A stretch of 12,472 nucleotides of DNA, from NCBI GenBank assembly GCA_900551265.1, contig URVL01000061.1, positions 1-12,472 of the forward strand. The letters are read 5' to 3'. Below, one piece after another: positions 8,072 through 12,472 of the stretch. The notes under the pieces are model-generated. The model made no database searches. It had not been told where the DNA came from and worked only from the letters and a program-made list of their open reading frames with translations. The position numbers and the translations under genes were made by a program. The first letter of the stretch is position 1. Every line of letters starts with the position of its first letter. This DNA comes from an uncultured Eubacteriales bacterium. Its GTDB lineage: Bacteria; Bacillota; Clostridia; Oscillospirales; QAMX01.

Positions 8072-8622
8072 ACTTCGATAAGCTCCTTTTCCTTTGCCGC
8101 GCCAAGCGTATCAACGTCTTTGATATAACGATCCGTCAGCGCCTGGATATCTTTTTCAATATCAGCGTAGTCGTCCTCTGTGATTTCAGACTTTTTCTTT
8201 TGCGCCTTAAAAATATCCATGGCGTCTCGCCGTACATTGCGGATTGCCACTTTGGATTCCTCACAGAGCTTGTGTACCTGTTTGACAAGCTCGCGGCGGC
8301 GTTCTTCCGTCAGAGTAGGGAACAGGAGCCGAATAACGCGTCCGTCATTTTGGGGATTGATGCCAATATCCGATGCCAGAATGGCTTTTTCAATGGCCTT
8401 CAAAACACTGGCGTCCCACGGTTGAATGGCGAGCAGACGGGGTTCCGGGGAGGAGATGGATGCAACCTGATTGATAGGAGTCTGCGTTCCGTAATAATCA
8501 ATGGTAATCCTATCGAGGACGGCCGGGTTTGCGCGCCCTGCACGGAGCGTAGAGAACTCCTGCTGTAATACCTCGAGGGTTTTTTTCATTTTTGCTTCTT
8601 GTTCCTTGTATTCGCCGGCCAT
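8068..8622 (-). CDS. frr: Ribosome recycling factor
   Basis: Together with EF-G this factor splits the post-termination ribosome. The 184 residues match the family length of about 185. The N-terminal helix holds the TLRAGRANPAVLDRI stretch and is followed by the inserted beta domain (YYGTQTPINQVASI, then PEPRLLAIQPWD). The C-terminal helices contain the NDGRVIRLLFPTLTEERR motif and the long basic run ending in KKKSEITEDD. The frame also offers TTG at 8640, but ATG 8622 has AAAGGAG with eight bases of spacing and gives the expected N-terminus. It lies 36 bases after pyrH and its stop overlaps the uppS start. Confidence 0.98.
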   Translation of the reverse strand: MAGEYKEQEAKMKKTLEVLQQEFSTLRAGRANPAVLDRITIDYYGTQTPINQVASISSPEPRLLAIQPWDASVLKAIEKAILASDIGINPQNDGRVIRLLFPTLTEERRRELVKQVHKLCEESKVAIRNVRRDAMDIFKAQKKKSEITEDDYADIEKDIQALTDRYIKDVDTLGAAKEKELIEV

Positions 8623-8658
8623 GATCGTTTCTCCTTTCAAAAACAGTAAATTTAGTTA

Positions 8659-9375
8659 TTATTTGCGAACAATGGTGCCGACATGCTCGCCCATCACTGC
8701 CCGATAAATATTTTCAGGACCATCAATCCCAAAGAGCAGCACGGGGAGATCGTTGTCATATGCCATCGTTGCGGCAGTGGAGTCAATTACGCCAAGATGT
8801 CCTTCCAAAATGGAATCAAAGGAAACTGTGTCATATTTCACGGCATCCGCAAACTGCCGGGGATCTTTATCGTATACGCCATCTATATTTTTGGCAAGCA
8901 GCGCGATATCAGAGTCCGTCTCAATCGCACGCAGGATGGCGGCGGTGTCGGTAGAACAAAAGGGATTGCCTGTTCCGCAGCCGAATACAACAACCCGGCC
9001 ATGTTCCAGATGATGAATGGCACGCAGGCGGATATATGGTTCGGCAAACTGACGCATTTCAATGGCAGTCTGCACGCGTACTTCCAAGCCATGCTGTTCC
9101 AACACATCGGCTAAAGCCAATGCGTTAATAGCAGTACCAAGCATGCCCATATGGTCAGAACGGGTACGATCGATTTTACCAGAGCCGTTTTTGACACCAC
9201 GCCAGATATTGCCCGCGCCGACTACAATGCTGACCTGGACACCTTCATCCACACAGCGCTTGATAATAGACGAAAGATGATTGAGTATATCGAAGTCAAG
9301 ACCGGTACCCTGTATACCGGCTAAGGCTTCACCGCTGATTTTGATCAGGACACGCCTGTACTTTGGATTTGTCAT
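8659..9375 (-). CDS. pyrH: UMP kinase
   Basis: This bacterial-type hexameric UMP kinase of the amino acid kinase fold makes UDP from UMP and ATP for pyrimidine nucleotide supply. The 238 residues show VLIKISGEALAG (9-20) with the phosphate-binding lysine, GAGNIWRG, DHMGMLGTAINALAL (UMP site), and GCGTGNPFCSTDTAAILRA. These are followed by DGVYDKDP and STAATMAYDNDLPVLLF. The frame extends to a GTG at 9384, but ATG 9375 is preferred because GAGG lies eight bases upstream of it and would touch the GTG. It is the first gene of the operon after a TATAAT promoter; rpsB and tsf, usual upstream partners in Firmicutes, are absent here. Confidence 0.97.
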   Translation of the reverse strand: MTNPKYRRVLIKISGEALAGIQGTGLDFDILNHLSSIIKRCVDEGVQVSIVVGAGNIWRGVKNGSGKIDRTRSDHMGMLGTAINALALADVLEQHGLEVRVQTAIEMRQFAEPYIRLRAIHHLEHGRVVVFGCGTGNPFCSTDTAAILRAIETDSDIALLAKNIDGVYDKDPRQFADAVKYDTVSFDSILEGHLGVIDSTAATMAYDNDLPVLLFGIDGPENIYRAVMGEHVGTIVRK

Positions 9376-9394
9376 CGGCCACACCTCATAAAGA

Positions 9395-9404
9395 CCAAAT
9401 TTGG
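9395..9404. repeat. Perfect 10-bp palindrome CCAAATTTGG in the pyrH leader
   Basis: The palindrome lies about 20 bases upstream of the pyrH ATG and just above its ribosome binding site. It could be an operator half-site pair or chance; nothing else in the window repeats it. Confidence 0.35.
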
Positions 9405-9446
9405 AGAATGCAAAGCAGCTCCACGGCCCTTACCTATTTTACCTCA

Positions 9447-9478
9447 ATTATACCCATTTGCATAGAGGGTAAGAGCAA
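9447..9478 (-). promoter_or_regulatory. pyrH: Probable promoter of the pyrH-rseP operon
   Basis: A consensus -10 hexamer TATAAT lies on the minus strand at 9452-9447. The -35 is weak: TTGCTC at 9478-9473 gives a long 20-base spacer, and the 17-base position reads CTCTTA. Transcription would start near 9440, leaving a leader of about 65 bases that contains the palindrome at 9395-9404. The rest of the 256-base divergent gap (9376-9631) shows no gene I can support. Confidence 0.5.
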
Positions 9479-9631
9479 TCTTTTGAAAAAATTCTGTTAC
9501 AAATTGGTGTATATCGCGGCGTCATAGCAGGGTATGATAACTCGGAAACCTCCTTAATTTTGGAAACATATGCTGTCGTTTTGCGCCACGGATGCATATG
9601 ATATGGTGATTTCAAGACCACGGAGGTAATC

Positions 9632-10720
9632 ATGAGCTTTGACTATTATCTCGGGGCCAACACCCCGAACGGTTTTATCTCCTTCTTTGAGGGGATGACG
9701 GACGTAGTATCCCGCCTGTACATAATAAAAGGCGGACCCGGATGTGGAAAATCGACTGCGATGAAGCGGATCGCTGCGGTGTGTGAGGCGGCCGGCATCG
9801 CGGTGCAGAGAATTTGGTGTTCCTCGGATGCGGATTCTCTGGACGGCGTCTATATCCCGGAAATAGACACGCTGTACGTAGACGGCACAGCGCCTCATGT
9901 CATAGAACCCAAATGTCCGGGCGCACGCGACGGCATCGTCAATTTCGGTGATTTTTGGGATGTGCATACGCTGACGGCAAAACGCAAAGAAATTGAAAGC
10001 GTTTCGAAGGAAGTTTCCCGTTGCTACGCACGGATGTACAGTTATTTGTCTGCAGCGGGCGCATTGGCCGGACTATATTATCGAAACGCAAGGCTGGCTG
10101 TTGATCCGGAGCGGATTTCCCGCCGCGCACGGCGCATCAGTTCGCAGAACGTCCCCACACGCCGCAACATGCCCAGGGGGCGGCAAATTGACCTCTTTTT
10201 GAATGCCCTTTCTCCAGATGGGCCTGTGTTTTTAGGGGATTTTTCGGGGTATACAATATGTGAGCTTCACGATGGTATAGGACTGTATCCGCTGGTTACA
10301 GGCGATGTGATGGAACACGCCCTGACCTCTGGTTACACGGTATATGCGGCACACGATCCTTTGTTTCCACACGATGTGCCGATGCATATTGTGATCCCAG
10401 AACTACGCTTTGCGCTGTTAACTTCGGGAGGAACATTTGGCTGTCCGCCGACAGGGCGCCGACGTATTCGCCTTGACGTGATGACGGACAGCGGCGAATC
10501 AAAGTCCGCCGCTGTCCGTAGGAAAAACGATATGGCATGTTATGAGAGCTTCATTCGCTCAGCATGTGCAGCGCTTGGCGACGCCAAAAGCCTGCATGAT
10601 GAACTGGAAGCCCTGTATCGTCCTGCGGTTGACTTCCACATGGTCGATACGCTGTTGGACCAGCACTGTGAGAATATTCTGGAGTCGGTCAGGCATAAAA
10701 AACGTGATTTCCGATTGTAG
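9632..10720 (+). CDS. P-loop ATPase-like protein with a tandem, degenerate second domain
   Basis: I recognise this as similar to uncharacterised P-loop proteins of Firmicutes of about 365 residues built from two copies of one nucleotide-binding unit (PRK06851-like, from memory). The first copy has GANTPNGFISFF (8-19), Walker A GGPGCGKST (34-42), CSSDADSLDGVYIPE (63-77) and VDGTAPHVIEP (83-93). The second copy starts near 184, with LFLNALSPDG matching the first opening and HDPLFPHDVPMHIVIPEL matching the SLDGVYIPE part. Where its P-loop should lie it reads GDFSGYTICELHDGIG, with no GxxGxGKS. Between them (about 112-180) is a helical, basic linker. The start is ATG 9632 with GGAGG five bases upstream. 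It is divergent from pyrH and runs 32 bases into the 3' end of the hydrolase gene. Its substrate and role are unknown. Confidence 0.9.
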   Translation: MSFDYYLGANTPNGFISFFEGMTDVVSRLYIIKGGPGCGKSTAMKRIAAVCEAAGIAVQRIWCSSDADSLDGVYIPEIDTLYVDGTAPHVIEPKCPGARDGIVNFGDFWDVHTLTAKRKEIESVSKEVSRCYARMYSYLSAAGALAGLYYRNARLAVDPERISRRARRISSQNVPTRRNMPRGRQIDLFLNALSPDGPVFLGDFSGYTICELHDGIGLYPLVTGDVMEHALTSGYTVYAAHDPLFPHDVPMHIVIPELRFALLTSGGTFGCPPTGRRRIRLDVMTDSGESKSAAVRRKNDMACYESFIRSACAALGDAKSLHDELEALYRPAVDFHMVDTLLDQHCENILESVRHKKRDFRL

Positions 10721-11510
10721 TCACATAGGTACGGTTTTCGGCAATCCAGTTGCTTGTGGCTTTGTCGGGATTAAAAAAGTAAAGGCAGCCTTCCACCACT
10801 TTTTCTCCTTCCAGAGCCCGTCTTGCCGCTTCATAGGAATCCTCGTCCGGTGTGTTGTAAATGGTGCCGTTTGAGACAGGTTCATACTGCACACAGTACT
10901 GATCGTCAAAGATAACGTCGTAGATCGTGTCAGGAAAATCTTCTGATTCCACTCGTTCCAAAATGGTGTTGGCGACGGCGATCTTCCCTTCCATACTTTC
11001 ACCTCTCGCCTCAGCATAGATAATACGGGCGAGCCAGTAAAGCTCGTCTTCCGTGTAGGAGGATGTGACATTTTCATCACTGGCAATCAGTTCACTGGAG
11101 TTGGACGTATCCTGAGAAGACACAGCAGATTCGTTAAAATCCAGGGTTGCTGTCGAAGTAGCACTCTCCCAGTCAACGTTTGCGCCCAGCGCAGAGGCCA
11201 GGGCACGTACGTGCGTGTACATGGAAGACCCATAAATCAGGCTGTCGCCATTACATGGAAAGACCGCCCGAACCGAATCCGAAGAGACAATTGCGGAGTA
11301 TGTACTGGAATCCCACTCGACAGTATAGCCCAGGTTTTCACATAGGTCGCGCAGCGGTACGTAGATACGTCCCTCTGTCACATAGAGGGTGCCCCCGTAT
11401 GGATTGCCGTCAACTATAAGCGACGCATTTGCAGCGAATACACCTGTGGCCAGAAGGCCGGATAATATGGCGCTTATCATGCCGGTTGCTATTAGTTTCT
11501 TGCATTTCAT
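10689..11510 (-). CDS. Secreted SleB/CwlJ-type cell wall hydrolase with copper-amine-oxidase-like N-terminal domain
   Basis: The 273 residues begin with a signal peptide (basic MKCKK, hydrophobic core to about 25, cleavage near VFA-ANA). Residues 30-125 resemble the copper amine oxidase N-terminal-like domain of clostridial surface proteins: LIVDGNPYG, then RIYVPLRDLCENLGYTVEWD, then a second VRALASALGANVDWES unit. A Ser/Asn/Thr-rich linker (126-152) follows. The C-terminal Hydrolase_2 domain (153-273) contains LARIIYAEARGES, with E167 as the probable catalytic glutamate, then GKIAVANTILERV and a C-terminal NWIAENRTYVTTIGNHVFYA-like ending. Its likely activity is peptidoglycan lytic transglycosylase, either in spore cortex lysis or vegetative wall turnover; the sequence does not decide which. 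The start is ATG 11510 with AAAGGAG eight bases upstream. Confidence 0.9.
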   Translation of the reverse strand: MKCKKLIATGMISAILSGLLATGVFAANASLIVDGNPYGGTLYVTEGRIYVPLRDLCENLGYTVEWDSSTYSAIVSSDSVRAVFPCNGDSLIYGSSMYTHVRALASALGANVDWESATSTATLDFNESAVSSQDTSNSSELIASDENVTSSYTEDELYWLARIIYAEARGESMEGKIAVANTILERVESEDFPDTIYDVIFDDQYCVQYEPVSNGTIYNTPDEDSYEAARRALEGEKVVEGCLYFFNPDKATSNWIAENRTYVTTIGNHVFYA

Positions 11511-11539
11511 GGAATTGCTCCTTTCGGGTTGATGCTGCC

Positions 11540-11569
11540 ATTATAAATTACAAAGTGGTTACAAATCAA
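11540..11569 (-). promoter_or_regulatory. Promoter of the cell wall hydrolase gene
   Basis: On the minus strand TTGATT (11569-11564) and TATAAT (11545-11540) are separated by 18 bases, a good sigma-A type match. The -10 lies about 30 bases from the ATG. The upstream flank is A/T rich. Confidence 0.65.
11548..11565 (-). repeat. Direct repeat TTTGTAA in the promoter spacer
   Basis: Two copies of TTTGTAA (minus strand, 11565-11559 and 11554-11548) stand 11 bases apart, about one helical turn, between the -35 and -10 of the hydrolase promoter. This arrangement fits a regulator binding one face of the DNA. It may also be chance in an A/T-rich spacer. Confidence 0.35.
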
Positions 11570-11624
11570 TGACAAAATCTTTCCAATATCCAAAAAGTAT
11601 AGGTTCCACCTTGGAAAAAAGAGC

Positions 11625-11668
11625 AAAAAAAGTCCATGCCGCATCGAAAAAAACGGCATGGACTTTTT
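11625..11668 (-). terminator. Strong bidirectional terminator
   Basis: The arms AGTCCATGCCG (11631-11641) and CGGCATGGACT (11654-11664) pair perfectly over 11 bases around a 12-base loop. They are flanked by a run of A on the left and of T on the right, which extend the stem and give a U tract on either strand. It starts four bases after the glycerophosphodiesterase stop, so it mainly ends that transcript and insulates the hydrolase gene. Confidence 0.9.
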
Positions 11669-11671
11669 AGT

Positions 11672-12394
11672 TCAACCGCGCCTCATGGAAAGCAATACAT
11701 CGGAACGGTTTGTTAAAATCGTATCGACACCCAGATCCAGAAGACGCTTCGCTTCATAGCGGTCATCTGCCCAGTAGGCATTACAAATCATATCGTATGT
11801 ATGCGCACGATCGATGAGAGACCGGCTGAAATATGGTTTGTGAAACTGCACGCGCCGGCACGCATAACGGACGGCGTAATCGACGATATCCGGTCCGGAA
11901 GTGGAGCGGGGGAGCAGGGAACACCGTTCAATATCCGGCGCAGAGCGCAGACAGTAGCCCAGTTGTTCGTCACGGGCAGAAAAATACGCGGAATCCGTCG
12001 CATCATAGTGATACAAAAGCCGCCGGAGCTCTGCCGGCACATCAAAATCGGGATGAAACTCTGCAATGTGAATGTTCATAACGACGCGCCCGGCAAAACG
12101 CTCAATAACCTGCTCCGGCGTGCAGAACCCGACATACCAGTTTATATAAGAGCCGGCATTGCAACGCATAAGCGTATCCAGGTCATAGTCGCCAACGGCG
12201 CCCTTGCGGTCGGAAACACGATTGACATCGTCGTCATGACATACAATCATTTTCAAATCGGAGGTGAGACGGACGTCAAATTCGATTTCATCCGCCCCGA
12301 GCGCTATGGCCGCGGCAAATGAAGGCAGCGTGTTTTCCGGCATGACGCCGGAAAGCCCGCGATGCGCGCATATTTTGTATTTCCTGACAGCCAT
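11672..12394 (-). CDS. Glycerophosphodiester phosphodiesterase family protein
   Basis: This is a TIM-barrel enzyme family that hydrolyses deacylated phospholipids to glycerol-3-phosphate and an alcohol. The 240 residues have no signal peptide, so a cytosolic site is likely. ICAHRGLSGVMPENTLPSF (8-26) holds H11, R12, E20 and N21. ADEIEFDVRLTSD (34-46) holds the metal ligands E38 and D40, and CHDDDVNR holds H53. The later barrel motif, usually NIEIK, reads NIHIA (107-111), replacing a metal ligand and a lysine. The C-terminal LGVDTILTNRSD has Asn where the family usually has Asp. The core residues are present, so I expect catalysis on a phosphodiester, but the substrate or metal site may differ. 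The start is ATG 12394 with a GAGGGGGG ribosome binding site. It is followed by a strong terminator. Confidence 0.9.
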   Translation of the reverse strand: MAVRKYKICAHRGLSGVMPENTLPSFAAAIALGADEIEFDVRLTSDLKMIVCHDDDVNRVSDRKGAVGDYDLDTLMRCNAGSYINWYVGFCTPEQVIERFAGRVVMNIHIAEFHPDFDVPAELRRLLYHYDATDSAYFSARDEQLGYCLRSAPDIERCSLLPRSTSGPDIVDYAVRYACRRVQFHKPYFSRSLIDRAHTYDMICNAYWADDRYEAKRLLDLGVDTILTNRSDVLLSMRRG

Positions 12395-12412
12395 AGCAAT
12401 CCCCCCTCTTCC

Positions 12413-12472
12413 TTAATCGTTATAAAGGCTCAATTTGAGTTGCTTTAAACGTTTCATTACGTCATTTGCGCC
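12413..12472 (-). CDS. C-terminal end of an unidentified protein
   Basis: The minus strand is open from the window edge for 19 codons to TAA at 12415-12413, reading GANDVMKRLKQLKLSLYND. It looks like a charged, helix-forming C-terminus. It ends 18 bases before the glycerophosphodiesterase ATG, with that gene's ribosome binding site in between, as expected for operon neighbours. It is too short to name, and chance is possible. Confidence 0.4.
   Translation of the reverse strand, partial: GANDVMKRLKQLKLSLYND

Noticed and set aside
9483..9540. Sigma-A promoter for the ATPase-like gene (TTGAAA with TATATC, or TATGAT)
   Set aside because: The spacers are 21 bases or more, or lack a -35, so no confident promoter can be placed.
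9567..9603. Sporulation sigma factor -10 elements (two CATATG sites, one reading CATATGATA)
   Set aside because: No matching -35 element occurs at the proper distance from either site.
9448..9633. 61-codon minus-strand open frame with a perfect AAGGAGG at 9555-9549
   Set aside because: No start codon follows the Shine-Dalgarno at a usable distance; the nearest ATG is 23 bases away and gives only about 24 residues without similarity.
11801..12322. 173-codon plus-strand open frame opposite the glycerophosphodiesterase gene
   Set aside because: It is a shadow frame of a conserved gene; the protein has low-complexity, mixed composition and no motif.
12425..12445. Short palindrome CTCAATTTGAG near the right edge as an operator
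   Set aside because: It lies inside the probable C-terminal codons of the partial gene and is only five bases per arm.

Overview
The window is a housekeeping stretch of a low-to-moderate GC Gram-positive bacterium, most likely of the Clostridia. The evidence is a PolC-type replicative polymerase, the order pyrH-frr-uppS-cdsA-dxr-rseP-ispG-polC, strong GGAGG-type ribosome binding sites, and a SleB/CwlJ-type cell wall hydrolase of the sort found in spore formers. No rRNA, tRNA, CRISPR array or complete mobile element is visible.

Positions 1-9375 (all minus strand, so read right to left) hold the conserved operon: UMP kinase, ribosome recycling factor, undecaprenyl diphosphate synthase, CDP-diglyceride synthase, DXP reductoisomerase, site-2 protease RseP, IspG, and PolC running off the left edge. 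It joins two steps of the MEP isoprenoid pathway (Dxr, IspG) to the lipid-carrier enzyme that uses its products (UppS), plus phospholipid synthesis, membrane proteolysis, translation and replication. Genes are tightly packed: 4-nt stop/start overlaps occur at frr/uppS, cdsA/dxr and ispG/polC. A hairpin terminator lies between rseP and ispG. A TATAAT-type promoter lies ahead of pyrH, and the usual rpsB-tsf genes are not upstream.

Positions 9632-10720 (plus strand) encode a divergently placed P-loop protein with an intact N-terminal Walker A and an apparently degenerate second copy of the same domain. It converges on, and overlaps by 32 nt, a minus-strand gene for a secreted hydrolase (10689-11510). 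That gene has its own promoter, with direct repeats in the spacer. A strong bidirectional hairpin (11625-11668) then separates it from a minus-strand glycerophosphodiester phosphodiesterase-like gene (11672-12394). The last 60 bases hold the C-terminus of one more minus-strand gene.

The two most notable oddities are these. PolC similarity stops abruptly at about position 57, after the conserved QHPG, and is replaced by 56 bases of unrelated sequence up to the window edge. The rseP reading frame that carries HELGH has no ATG, GTG or TTG start. I do not see a clearly new multi-gene system; the findings are individual anomalies.
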